Source: Scandinavium goeteborgense (GTDB taxonomy: Bacteria; Pseudomonadota; Gammaproteobacteria; Enterobacterales; Enterobacteriaceae). Taken from it: a stretch of 64,000 bases of DNA. Below the pieces are notes generated by a model, which was given only the letters and a program-made list of their open reading frames with translations, was not told the DNA's origin and did no database searches. Location of the stretch: NCBI RefSeq assembly GCF_003935895.2, contig NZ_CP054058.1, positions 1,178,001 to 1,242,000 on the forward strand. The letters run 5' to 3'. The stretch's first letter is position 1. Each line of letters opens with the position of its first letter. Of the stretch, positions 21,149-28,972 are shown in pieces. The position numbers and the translations under genes were made by a program.

Positions 21149-21210
21149 TGGCACTTTTTTGCCATTCTGGACTCCAACAGGCGTTGTGTTGACATACAAA
21201 GGATCCTCGA

Positions 21211-21798
21211 ATGAAATCAATGCGTTTATTGCTCTGCGCGCTGCCCCTGGCCTTAACCGGCTGTGCCACCGTCAGTAATGGCTTTAATTCTGTGCACTGG
21301 TCGGCGGCGTATCCGTGGAACTGGTTTGGTTCCTCAACGGAAGTGACCGAGCAGGGCGTCGGTGATTTGACCGCCTCCACGCCGCTGAATGAAGAGGCCA
21401 TCAACGATGCGCTCGACGGCGATTACCGCGTGCGCAGCGGCATGAAAACCGACAAAGGCACCATCGTTAAATACTTCGAAGCGCTGAAGGACGACAAGGT
21501 CGCGCTGGTGGTGAATGGCGAGGGCGGAAGTATCAGCCGGATTGATGTCATGGACAGCGACATCCCGGTAGCCGACGGTGCAAAAATCGGTACACCATTC
21601 AGCGAGGTATACAGCAAAGCGTTTGGCAACTGTGAAAAAGCCAGCGGTGATGACAGCGCCAGCGTTGAGTGTAAAGTCAAAGATAGCCAGCATATCAGCT
21701 ATATCTTTAGCGGCAGCTGGGGCGGCCCGCAGGAACTGATGCCGCCGGATGACTCCCTGAAATTCTGGAAAGTCAGCAAGATTATCTGGCGCCGTTAA
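21211..21798 (+). CDS. yfeY: YfeY, lipoprotein (DUF1131)
   Basis: 195 residues with a lipoprotein signal: MKSMRLLLCALPLALTGCA, where the cysteine of LTGC (about residue 18) is lipidated after cleavage. No Asp follows the cysteine, so outer-membrane sorting is expected. The rest is the DUF1131 domain, with two cysteines in NCEKASGDDSASVECK that may pair. E. coli YfeY has 191 residues; it is reported under sigma-E control, which I cannot see here. Function unknown. Confidence 0.9.
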   Translation: MKSMRLLLCALPLALTGCATVSNGFNSVHWSAAYPWNWFGSSTEVTEQGVGDLTASTPLNEEAINDALDGDYRVRSGMKTDKGTIVKYFEALKDDKVALVVNGEGGSISRIDVMDSDIPVADGAKIGTPFSEVYSKAFGNCEKASGDDSASVECKVKDSQHISYIFSGSWGGPQELMPPDDSLKFWKVSKIIWRR

Positions 21799-21855
21799 TT
21801 TGCGTCTGAGCAAGCCGCCGCCTGAAAAATGCGGGTATAATGCCCGCCATCAATA

Positions 21856-21883
21856 ATGCCACGAGATCGTGGCATCTTTTTTT
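21856..21883 (+). terminator. Hairpin terminator between yfeY and yfeX
   Basis: ATGCCACGA GA TCGTGGCAT, a 9-bp stem, followed by C and seven T. It is preceded by GCGGGTATAATGCCCGC, which contains a perfect TATAAT. If that hexamer is the yfeX promoter, the hairpin falls in the yfeX leader; otherwise it ends yfeY. Confidence 0.75.
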
Positions 21884-21905
21884 CAGCCTTTCAGGAGAAG
21901 CAGCG

Positions 21906-22805
21906 ATGTCTCAGGTTCAGAGCGGCATTTTGCCGGAACATTGCCGGGCGGCGATTTGGATTGAAGCCAATGTCAAAGGGGACGTCAACGCCCTGCGTGA
22001 ATGCAGCCGGGTTTTCGCCGATAAGCTGGCCACCTTTGAGGCGAAATTCCCCGACGCCCATCTCGGCGCTGTCGTGGCGTTTGGTCACGACACCTGGCGC
22101 AGCCTGAGCGGCGGCGTGGGTGCGGAAGAGCTGAAAGATTTCATTCCTTACGGTAAAGGCCTCGCACCGGCGACGCAAAACGATGTGCTGATCCACATTC
22201 TCTCCCTGCGTCATGACGTCAACTTCTCCGTGGCCCAGGCGGCGCTGGAAGCCTTTGGCGACGCCATCGACGTGAAAAGCGAAGTACACGGTTTCCGTTG
22301 GGTCGAAGAACGCGACCTCAGTGGTTTCGTCGACGGGACTGAAAACCCGGCGGGCGTTGAGACGCGTCGCGACGTGGCAGTCATTGCCGACGGTACAGAT
22401 GCGGGCGGCAGCTACGTGTTTGTCCAGCGCTGGGAGCACAATCTCAAGCAGCTGAACCGGATGAGTATTCCTGATCAGGAAATGATGATTGGGCGTACCA
22501 AAGAAGCCAACGAAGAGATTGACGGTGACGATCGCCCGGAAACCTCGCACCTGACGCGCGTCGACCTGAAAGAGAACGGCAAAGGCCTTAAAATTGTTCG
22601 TCAGAGCCTGCCGTACGGCACCGCCAGCGGCACGCACGGCCTCTATTTCTGCGCCTACTGCGCGCGTCTGTACAATATCGAACAACAGCTGTTAAGCATG
22701 TTTGGCGATACCGACGGGAAGCGCGATGCGATGCTGCGTTTCACTAAGCCGGTGACCGGGGGCTATTACTTCGCGCCGTCGCTGGATAAATTACTGACGC
22801 TGTAA
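21906..22805 (+). CDS. yfeX: YfeX, Dyp-type heme peroxidase
   Basis: 299 residues from the ATG at 21906, preceded by AGGAG; earlier ATGs would read through the terminator hairpin. The DyP signature GFVDGTENP carries the catalytic Asp143, and the proximal heme ligand is His215 in [10 protein letters not shown], the same numbering as in E. coli YfeX. It is a cytosolic B-class DyP with no Tat signal. E. coli YfeX oxidises porphyrinogens; a claimed iron-release role is disputed. Followed by a REP unit. Confidence 0.95.
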   Translation: MSQVQSGILPEHCRAAIWIEANVKGDVNALRECSRVFADKLATFEAKFPDAHLGAVVAFGHDTWRSLSGGVGAEELKDFIPYGKGLAPATQNDVLIHILSLRHDVNFSVAQAALEAFGDAIDVKSEVHGFRWVEERDLSGFVDGTENPAGVETRRDVAVIADGTDAGGSYVFVQRWEHNLKQLNRMSIPDQEMMIGRTKEANEEIDGDDRPETSHLTRVDLKENGKGLKIVRQSLPYGTASGTHGLYFCAYCARLYNIEQQLLSMFGDTDGKRDAMLRFTKPVTGGYYFAPSLDKLLTL

Positions 22806-22814
22806 TGTTTGAGT

Positions 22815-22845
22815 GCCCGGTGGCGCTTCGCTTACCGGGCCTACA
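22815..22845. repeat. REP unit after yfeX
   Basis: GCCCGGTGGCGCTTCGCTTACCGGGC core with trailing CTAC, the same family as the units near 12551 and 55733. Confidence 0.7.
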
Positions 22846-22862
22846 GACGCCTTCGACAATGA

Positions 22863-22985
22863 TTACAACAATCCCTTATCAATAAACGTCTGGCGGGTGG
22901 CGACGTTTAAATCATACTCGCCGAGCCTGTCCGGGCTGACCCACGCAATGTCCTGAAACTCCTCGTTAAACGTCACTTCACGATT
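22863..22985 (-). pseudogene. 3' fragment of nudI (left copy of a 122-bp direct repeat)
   Basis: This stretch repeats the last 122 bases before the nudI stop (right copy 27353-27474) with two differences, both silent. It encodes the last 40 residues of NudI ([10 protein letters not shown]...FIDKGLL) and keeps a stop codon. Upstream in the gene sense (22986 to about 23085) the frame stays open without an ATG but no longer matches NudI well: a weak resemblance remains over 22990-23050. It marks the left edge of the effector/immunity islet. The whole 22806-23149 interval holds only the REP unit, this fragment and the leader of the next gene. Confidence 0.85.
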
Positions 22986-23078
22986 ATCTTGTAAAACATA
23001 TAAATTCTGTTCGTTACAGCCATTCGCGTCGGTTTCTCTGCGGATCTCAGGACCGACGCAAAGGAATAGCTGACTAAT

Positions 23079-23106
23079 TTGAGTTAAGTTTGCTTCGGCG
23101 TATTAT
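23079..23106 (+). promoter_or_regulatory. Candidate promoter of module copy 1
   Basis: TTGAGT (23079-23084) and TATTAT (23101-23106), spacer 16. It lies in a 76-base leader (23074-23149) that is repeated before the second module at 24557-24632, so it was duplicated with the genes. Confidence 0.45.
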
Positions 23107-23149
23107 GGCGCAGATGTTTTTTCAATGAAGAATAACAGGAAGTTAACGC

Positions 23150-23401
23150 ATGGAAGACAAGGGAAACAGTGCTTATCATCGTCCCGTCTGGGATGACAAG
23201 GGGCAGTATCATTACGACATCATTCCCCAGCCTAAAGAAAATAATGATGTGGCGATTTGTTTCAAACTGCCCGAAAAAGTGATCCCCGTTATTTTTATTC
23301 CAGGAGGGATGGGATCAAACATGAAAGGGGCCTATGCGGTTGACCCCGTGGCCCGTGCCCGTTCGGTGGTTAAAGTTGTGCAGCAGGTACCGGCTCCATG
23401 A
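23150..23401 (+). pseudogene. Internally deleted remnant of the lipase effector, copy 1
   Basis: This 83-codon frame joins the first 58 codons of the lipase at 24633 to parts of its last 37 codons. The first junction fuses ...GMGSNMK to GAYAVDP at a shared TGAA; the second removes YCDLSDALVFTVRSV between two CCGTTCGGT repeats. More than 400 codons, including the whole catalytic triad, are gone, so it cannot be a lipase. The frame, the ribosome site (AGGAAG) and the ATGA overlap with the following immunity gene all survive. It may be simple decay, or it may persist as a leader that drives translation of the immunity gene. Confidence 0.85.
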
Positions 23402-24519
23402 AAAAGCGTCCTCTTTCCCTGCTGATCACGCCCGTCCTGCTGCTGCTGGCGGCAGGGTATTATATTCATAACTATGTGACGTTTGTGCATACGCCGCCGG
23501 CGTTAACGGACAAGGAAGAACGTATGGTTGATACGCTGTTTGCCACCCCCAAAACCCAGTGTGTGGGGCGCTATGTGTTTGAGGTGCCGGGCTCCTTTGA
23601 AAATACCCTGAAAGACCGGGTTGAGATTAATGAGGTGCGGATCAGCAGTAAGCGGCTCTACCGCCCGGCGTTTGAGCAGCGTATCCAGCGACGGGAGCAG
23701 GAGCTGAACAACAGCAAAACCGTGGATGCTGTTGACCGGCCTTTTCTCAAGCAGGTTTACCGGGTGAGTGAGAATGCGGTGATATTTGACCGTAATAAAA
23801 ATGAGAGTGCGGCAGGTTTTGGTCGCATTCTGGAAGGGCATCTCTACGTTGACGGGGTGGCGTTCATCCTCACGCAGGAGATCACTGATTTATCTGATCC
23901 AAAGTATCAAAAAGATAAGGAGGAATTTATCAATGCTGGCGTCAGCGGCAATTTTCTTAACACCAAACCCCAAAAACTGGCAGAGCTACAGGATGTAATG
24001 TCCCGGCTGAGTGGGCGAAAAAACGATGAAATCCCGACGCAGCCAGGGAGCTGTATTCCGGAAGGATTTATTCGCGACGGGAACGGGAAGGCAAAGGAAG
24101 ATATTACCTTTATCTATCCGCACAGTTCGGTCTTTTCTTTTGTAGTCTGGAGCAATAACTTCCTGAAAGGAAACACAACGATGCTGGAGAGAAGTAATGA
24201 AATTCAGCCTTACCTGACGGGAATAAATGCGCGGACATTACGCAAAGGCAAAACACAGATAGCCGGGTTTGATACCAGCGAATGGCTTAACATCGCTCCG
24301 TCAGAAAAATCACCCGAGAATCTATCGGCACAGTTATTGTTTACTGCTGAAACCAATGAGAAAACGACGGATTTCATGCATCCCAATCTTGACCTGACGT
24401 TAAGTAACGAGACCATGCCCGCAGACAGCGATAGCGTACTGACCTACAGCGATGCTGAACTGGTGGATATATGGGATCGTATCACCCGTTCATTCCGTAT
24501 CAGGGATAATGCGTTCTGA
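23398..24519 (+). CDS. Orphan immunity protein, Tli4-like (copy 1)
   Basis: 373 residues: a hydrophobic segment at about 7-25 (signal or membrane anchor) and then a periplasmic-type domain that resembles the Tli4 family of type VI lipase immunity proteins (TPPALTDKEERMVDTLFATPKTQCVGRY, RLYRPAFEQRIQRREQEL). Compared with the copy at 26159, residues 1-160, 191-246 and 262-290 are almost identical, while about 164-190, 248-261 and 291-345 are different. The ATG overlaps the stop of the effector remnant (ATGA). Having no intact partner in this window, it would act as an orphan immunity gene. Family assignment is by recall of sequence features, function by inference. Confidence 0.75.
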   Translation: MKKRPLSLLITPVLLLLAAGYYIHNYVTFVHTPPALTDKEERMVDTLFATPKTQCVGRYVFEVPGSFENTLKDRVEINEVRISSKRLYRPAFEQRIQRREQELNNSKTVDAVDRPFLKQVYRVSENAVIFDRNKNESAAGFGRILEGHLYVDGVAFILTQEITDLSDPKYQKDKEEFINAGVSGNFLNTKPQKLAELQDVMSRLSGRKNDEIPTQPGSCIPEGFIRDGNGKAKEDITFIYPHSSVFSFVVWSNNFLKGNTTMLERSNEIQPYLTGINARTLRKGKTQIAGFDTSEWLNIAPSEKSPENLSAQLLFTAETNEKTTDFMHPNLDLTLSNETMPADSDSVLTYSDAELVDIWDRITRSFRIRDNAF

Positions 24520-24561
24520 ATAAAGTATCCAGGCACGGCACAGAAGGATTGGCTGGCTAAT

Positions 24562-24589
24562 TTGAGTTAAGTTTGCTTCGGCGTATTAC
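24562..24589 (+). promoter_or_regulatory. Candidate promoter of module copy 2
   Basis: TTGAGT and TATTAC, spacer 16, at the same distance from the start codon as in copy 1. The last base of the -10 differs (C for T), so this copy may be slightly weaker. Confidence 0.4.
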
Positions 24590-24632
24590 GGAGCAGACGT
24601 TTTTTCAATGAAGAATAACAGGAAGTTAACGC

Positions 24633-26162
24633 ATGGAAGACAAGGGAAACAGTGCTTATCATCGTCCCGTCTGGGATGACAACGGGCAGTATCATTACGA
24701 CATCATTCCCCAGCCTAAAGAAAATAATTATGTGGCGATTTGCCTCAAGCCGCCCGAAAAAGTGATCCCCGTTATTTTCATTCCGGGAGTGATGGGGTCA
24801 AACCTGAAAAGTGGGAATAAGAAAGTCTGGCAGTACAGTGCTGCATCACTTAAAAAATGGCCGCTTGCCAGCCCGGAGAAAAGAAAGTTTCTACTCGATC
24901 CAAAGACCACGACAGTTGATGACAGTGGGGACATTTTTAATGAGGGTGCGGATGGCAAAAAATATCCTTCCCGGCGCGCCCGCGGTTGGGGAAGCGCGTT
25001 TTACAAAAGTTACGGAGAGGCGCTCGACCGGCTACAGTATCTGCTCAGTGATGACGACATCCTGATAGATAATTACTTCCGGGAAACACAACTGCAGACG
25101 GCGCGACAGCGTTTTACCGGTACGAGAATCGGTGATGAACCGGCGGAACAGGTATTGACCGAAGACGAAACGGAGCATGGCCACCGGTTTTTATATCCAC
25201 TGCACGTTTTTGGTTATAACTGGCTGCAGTCCAACGCTGACTCGGCGGCGTTGCTGGGAATGTATATCGACAGGGTGCTGGGGCAGTATCACGGCCGACT
25301 GGCGGTAAATAAGGTTATCCTGGTGACTCACTCTATGGGGGGACTGGTTGCCCGGCACTACTCAGAAAACATGGACGGACAGGAAAATATACTGGGGGTA
25401 GTGCACGGCGTGATGCCGGACCTGGGGTCGCCGGCGGCATACCGGCGTATGAAAATCGGTGAGCGTGGCATTATCGGGATGATTATCGGGGACAGAGCAG
25501 AAAAACTGATGCCGGTGCTGGCACAATCCCCCGGTCCGTTACAGTTGCTGCCGGGGAGGGCTTATGGACCGGGCTGGCTGAAAATAGAGGGCAGCGGTAC
25601 CCGGCTGTCCCTGCCGGTGGCCGATCCGTATGAGGAAATTTACCTGAACAGAACGGCCTGGTGGCGGTTGTGTAAGCAGGATTTGCTGCTGGGGGATACT
25701 GACAGTGAATGGGCGGCTTTTGCTAAACGAGTGAAAGTAGATGTAAAAACATTTATCGAGAAACTGACCGGCAAATACCATCCCCAGACCTGGTTGTTTT
25801 ACGGGGCCAGTGAACATAATCAGTCTGATGCGTTCCTGACATGGAAGGAACGCATCCCCCTGAGGGTGCAGGAGGCGCAGAGGGTCCGGGAGCGTGCCGG
25901 TGACCCCGTTGCGCTGTCCCCGTTACGAGCCTCGGAGCTTATCTCATCCGGAAGTCCTGGCGACGGCACGGTGCCGGTGACGGCAATCCGGACCTCATCT
26001 CCCTGTATTCAGGGTGTACTGGCCACCAACGTTGACCATGAAGGGGCCTATGCAGTTGACCCTGTGGACCGTGCCCGTTCGGTTTACTGTGACCTGTCGG
26101 ACGCTCTGGTGTTCACGGTCCGTTCGGTGGTGAAAATTGTGCAGCAGGTACCGGCTCCATGA
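24633..26162 (+). CDS. Putative type VI secretion lipase effector (alpha/beta hydrolase)
   Basis: 509 residues with no signal peptide and no membrane span. The lipase fold is shown by VIPVIFIPGVMGSNL (oxyanion strand, 44-58) and VTHSMGGLVARHYSE, with nucleophile Ser234 in a T-H-S-M-G elbow. Likely partners are the Asp in GSPGDGTVPVT near 430 and the His in TNVDHEGAY near 470. This is the plan of LCAT/PGAP1-type lipases and of type VI phospholipase effectors (Tle). The overlapping Tli4-like gene supports that role. No PAAR, VgrG or MIX part is fused, so delivery would need an adaptor coded elsewhere. Exact Tle class cannot be set by eye. Confidence 0.72.
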   Translation: MEDKGNSAYHRPVWDDNGQYHYDIIPQPKENNYVAICLKPPEKVIPVIFIPGVMGSNLKSGNKKVWQYSAASLKKWPLASPEKRKFLLDPKTTTVDDSGDIFNEGADGKKYPSRRARGWGSAFYKSYGEALDRLQYLLSDDDILIDNYFRETQLQTARQRFTGTRIGDEPAEQVLTEDETEHGHRFLYPLHVFGYNWLQSNADSAALLGMYIDRVLGQYHGRLAVNKVILVTHSMGGLVARHYSENMDGQENILGVVHGVMPDLGSPAAYRRMKIGERGIIGMIIGDRAEKLMPVLAQSPGPLQLLPGRAYGPGWLKIEGSGTRLSLPVADPYEEIYLNRTAWWRLCKQDLLLGDTDSEWAAFAKRVKVDVKTFIEKLTGKYHPQTWLFYGASEHNQSDAFLTWKERIPLRVQEAQRVRERAGDPVALSPLRASELISSGSPGDGTVPVTAIRTSSPCIQGVLATNVDHEGAYAVDPVDRARSVYCDLSDALVFTVRSVVKIVQQVPAP

Positions 26163-27271
26163 AAAAGCGTCCTCTTTCCCTGCTGATCACGCCCGTCCTG
26201 CTGCTGCTGGCGGCAGGGTATTATATTCATAACTATGTGACGTTTGTGCATACGCCGCCGGCGTTAACGGACAAGGAAGAACGTATGGTTGATACGCTGT
26301 TTGCCACCCCCAAAACCCAGTGTGTGGGGCGCTATGTGTTTGAGGTGCCGGGCTCCTTTGAAAATACCCTGAAAGACCGGGTTGAGATTAATGAGGTGCG
26401 GATCAGCAGTAAGCGGCTCTACCGCCCGGCGTTTGAACAGCGTATCCAGCGACGAGAGCAGGAGCTGAACAACAGCAAAACCGTGGATGCTGTTGACCGG
26501 CCTTTCCTTAAGCAGGTTTACCGGGTGAGTGAGAATGCGGTGATATTTGACCGTAATGAAAATGAGAGTGTTGCTGGATTTGGTCGCATTCTGGAAGGGC
26601 ATCTGTATGTTGACGGGGTGGCATTCATCCTCACGCAGGAGATCACCGATTACTCTGACCCACGTTATGCAAAAGAACGAGCGTTTTATTTGCGGGATGA
26701 GGCCAAAAGACCCACCTGGATGGCGAATAACAAACCCCAAAAACTGGCAGAGCTACAGGATGTAATGTCCCGGCTGAGTGGGCGAAAAAACGATGAAATC
26801 CCGACGCAGCCAGGGAGCTGTATTCCGGAAGGATTTATTCGCGACGGGAACGGGAAGGCAAAGGAAGATATTACCTTTGTCTATCCGCACAGTTCGGTTT
26901 TTTCCCTGTCGGTTTCCACGAATACTTACCTTTGTGATCCAGCGAGTATGCTGGAGCGAAGTCATGAAATTCAGCCTTACCTGACGGGAATAAATGCGCG
27001 GACATTACGCAAAGGCAAAACACAGATAGCCGGATTTGAGGCCGATGAATGGCTTAATACCGCCCCGTCAGAAAAATCACCCGATAATCCATCAGGGCAG
27101 TTACTTTTTAATGTCATTGCTAATGAAAAAATAGTGGCTTTTCGCCATCCAATAATTGATCTGACATTGAGTAATTATGCCCTGCCTCCGCCGACCTACA
27201 GCGATGCTGAACTGGTGGATATATGGGATCGTATCACCCGTTCATTCCGTATCAGGGACAATGCGTTCTGA
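26159..27271 (+). CDS. Cognate immunity protein, Tli4-like (copy 2)
   Basis: 370 residues; it starts within the lipase stop (ATGA), so the pair is translationally coupled. The membrane-spanning N-terminus and the first 160 residues equal copy 1 almost exactly. The central patch (DYSDPRYAKERAFYLRDEAK) and the patches near 248-261 and 291-342 differ from copy 1. In Tle/Tli pairs the immunity protein binds the lipase in the periplasm and blocks its active site. That role is inferred here from gene order and resemblance. Confidence 0.76.
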   Translation: MKKRPLSLLITPVLLLLAAGYYIHNYVTFVHTPPALTDKEERMVDTLFATPKTQCVGRYVFEVPGSFENTLKDRVEINEVRISSKRLYRPAFEQRIQRREQELNNSKTVDAVDRPFLKQVYRVSENAVIFDRNENESVAGFGRILEGHLYVDGVAFILTQEITDYSDPRYAKERAFYLRDEAKRPTWMANNKPQKLAELQDVMSRLSGRKNDEIPTQPGSCIPEGFIRDGNGKAKEDITFVYPHSSVFSLSVSTNTYLCDPASMLERSHEIQPYLTGINARTLRKGKTQIAGFEADEWLNTAPSEKSPDNPSGQLLFNVIANEKIVAFRHPIIDLTLSNYALPPPTYSDAELVDIWDRITRSFRIRDNAF

Positions 27272-27277
27272 GTAAAA

Positions 27278-27336
27278 CATCCTGAGCTCAACCAGAGACC
27301 TTCCTGAGATTAGTGGTTGGGCTCAGAAGGATGTTT
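27278..27336 (+). terminator. Probable terminator after the second immunity gene
   Basis: A long imperfect hairpin: CATCCTGAGCTCAACCA pairs with TGGTTGGGCTCAGAAGGATG, and TTT follows. The perfect 12-bp palindrome GGCATATATGCC (27341-27352) lies just beyond, at the border of the nudI repeat. Confidence 0.55.
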
Positions 27337-27351
27337 ATCGGGCATATATGC

Positions 27352-27777
27352 CTACAACAATCCCTTATCAATAAACGTCTGGCGGGTGGCGACGTTTAAA
27401 TCATACTCGCCTAGCCTGTCGGGGCTGACCCACGCAATGTCCTGAAACTCCTCGTTAAACGTCACTTCACGATTCGCACTCACGCAATCGAACATCAGGT
27501 AAATCATGTAAATCTCTTCTTTGCTGCCATCGGCGTAGGTTTTGATACGGGTATCGTCGCGGAAATGCCATGGAGTGATTTTCTCGATACGCAGCTTTTC
27601 GCCCAGCTCTTCGCCTATTTCGCGCAGCAGCGCCTGCTCCATGGTTTCACCAGGCTCCATTCCCCCGCCGGAAAGCGCCCACTGGCCGGGAAATACACCG
27701 CGGTCATCGGCCATTTTGCACAGCAGATACTCACCGTTATTCTGAATAATCGGGCAGACAATCGTCCTTTGACGCAT
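27352..27777 (-). CDS. nudI: Nucleoside triphosphatase NudI
   Basis: 141 residues from the ATG at 27777, the same length as E. coli NudI; a longer frame upstream adds 30 residues without match. The Nudix box is [24 protein letters not shown] at about 38-60, with the catalytic REIGEE. NudI prefers pyrimidine (deoxy)nucleoside triphosphates such as dUTP and dTTP. In E. coli K-12 nudI is at another locus (by arn), so its place beside cysP is characteristic of this lineage. Its last 122 bases are duplicated at 22864-22985. Confidence 0.93.
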   Translation of the reverse strand: MRQRTIVCPIIQNNGEYLLCKMADDRGVFPGQWALSGGGMEPGETMEQALLREIGEELGEKLRIEKITPWHFRDDTRIKTYADGSKEEIYMIYLMFDCVSANREVTFNEEFQDIAWVSPDRLGEYDLNVATRQTFIDKGLL

Positions 27778-27867
27778 CAGTTCATCCTCATTGCGGGTTT
27801 CGTCGAGTGTACCAAATCGGCTGGCTGATGAACGCCGAAAAACCCTTATTCTGTTTTCAACTTCCAA

Positions 27868-27958
27868 AGCACCAAACGGTATATAAAACCGTTACTGCTT
27901 TCATCCTCGTTATAAATATTATGACAGTCGATAGTCATCACATTTATAAGGGTGCGCA
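27868..27958 (+). promoter_or_regulatory. CysB-dependent promoter region of cysPUWA
   Basis: The sequence AACGGTATATAAAACCGTTA (27876-27895) and the later CGTTATAAATATTATGACAG and TTTATAAGGGTGCGCA blocks closely parallel the E. coli cysP leader, where CysB with N-acetylserine activates. The GGTATATAAAACC stretch is a near-palindrome. I infer the same control; exact -35/-10 positions are not fixed. Confidence 0.6.
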
Positions 27959-28972
27959 ATGGCCGTTAAATCACTGAAAAAAGGAACACTGGTGCTGGGA
28001 GCCTTGCTGCTGGCGGCTCAGGCGCAGGCAACCGAGTTGCTCAACAGTTCCTATGATGTTTCCCGCGAGCTGTTTGCTGCCCTGAATCCGCCGTTTGAAC
28101 AACAGTGGGCGAAGGACAATGGCGGTGACAAGCTCAATATTAAGCAATCCCACGCGGGTTCTTCCAAACAGGCGTTGGCGATTTTGCAGGGTCTGAAGGC
28201 CGATGTCGTGACCTACAACCAGGTGACGGACGTGCAGATCCTGCATGACAAAGGCAAGCTGATCCCTGCGAACTGGCAGAGCCGTTTACCGAATAACAGT
28301 TCTCCGTTCTATTCGACCATGGCGTTCCTGGTGCGCAAGGGCAACCCGAAGAATATTCATAACTGGAACGACCTGGTGCGCCCGGACGTACAGCTGGTGT
28401 TCCCGAACCCGAAAACCTCTGGCAATGGGCGTTATACCTATCTGGCGGCCTGGGGTGCAGCGGCCAAAGCCGATGGAAACGATAACGCCAAAACCGAACA
28501 GTTCATGACTCAGTTCCTGAAAAATGTGCAGGTGTTCGATACCGGCGGCCGCGGGGCGACGACCACTTTCGTGGATCGTGGTTTAGGCGATGTGCTGATC
28601 ACCTTCGAATCCGAAGTGAACAACATCCGTAAACAGTACGCAGACCAGGGCTTCGAAGTCGTGGTGCCGAAAACCAATATCCTGGCCGAATTCCCAGTGA
28701 CCTGGGTCGACAAAAACGTGAAGGCCAACGGCACGGAAAAAGCGGCGAAGGCGTATCTGACCTGGCTGTACAGCCCGCAGGCGCAAACCATCATTACCGA
28801 TTACTACTACCGCGTGAACAACCCGGCGGTGATGGAGAAGCTGAAAGACAAATTCCCGCAGACTGACCTGTTCCGCGTGGAAGACCAGTTCGGCTCATGG
28901 CCAAATGCAATGAAAACCCATTTCGCCAGCGGTGGCGAGCTGGATAAGCTGTTAGCGGCGGGGCATAAGTAA
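27959..28972 (+). CDS. cysP: Thiosulfate-binding periplasmic protein CysP
   Basis: CysP is the periplasmic receptor of the sulfate/thiosulfate ABC importer. The 337 residues include a Sec signal ([18 protein letters not shown], cut near residue 25 before [15 protein letters not shown]). The prokaryotic sulfate-binding signatures [26 protein letters not shown] and [19 protein letters not shown] are intact. Its stop shares a base with the cysU start (TAATG). It is the first gene of the operon, directly behind the CysB-type leader. Confidence 0.97.
   Translation: MAVKSLKKGTLVLGALLLAAQAQATELLNSSYDVSRELFAALNPPFEQQWAKDNGGDKLNIKQSHAGSSKQALAILQGLKADVVTYNQVTDVQILHDKGKLIPANWQSRLPNNSSPFYSTMAFLVRKGNPKNIHNWNDLVRPDVQLVFPNPKTSGNGRYTYLAAWGAAAKADGNDNAKTEQFMTQFLKNVQVFDTGGRGATTTFVDRGLGDVLITFESEVNNIRKQYADQGFEVVVPKTNILAEFPVTWVDKNVKANGTEKAAKAYLTWLYSPQAQTIITDYYYRVNNPAVMEKLKDKFPQTDLFRVEDQFGSWPNAMKTHFASGGELDKLLAAGHK

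Larger units (their letters stand above)
22864..27474. repeat. Islet flanked by 122-bp direct repeats (22864-22985 and 27353-27474)
   Basis: The two direct repeats match at 120 of 122 positions and enclose both effector/immunity modules. The right copy is part of the intact nudI; the left copy is the orphan 3' end. No integrase or transposase gene is present. Recombination between the repeats would remove 4489 bases and leave a complete nudI. Confidence 0.8.

Noticed and set aside
22863-27474. Possible complete type VI secretion cluster or prophage
   Set aside because: No Tss, Hcp, VgrG, PAAR, integrase or phage genes occur; only effector-type and immunity-type genes are present.
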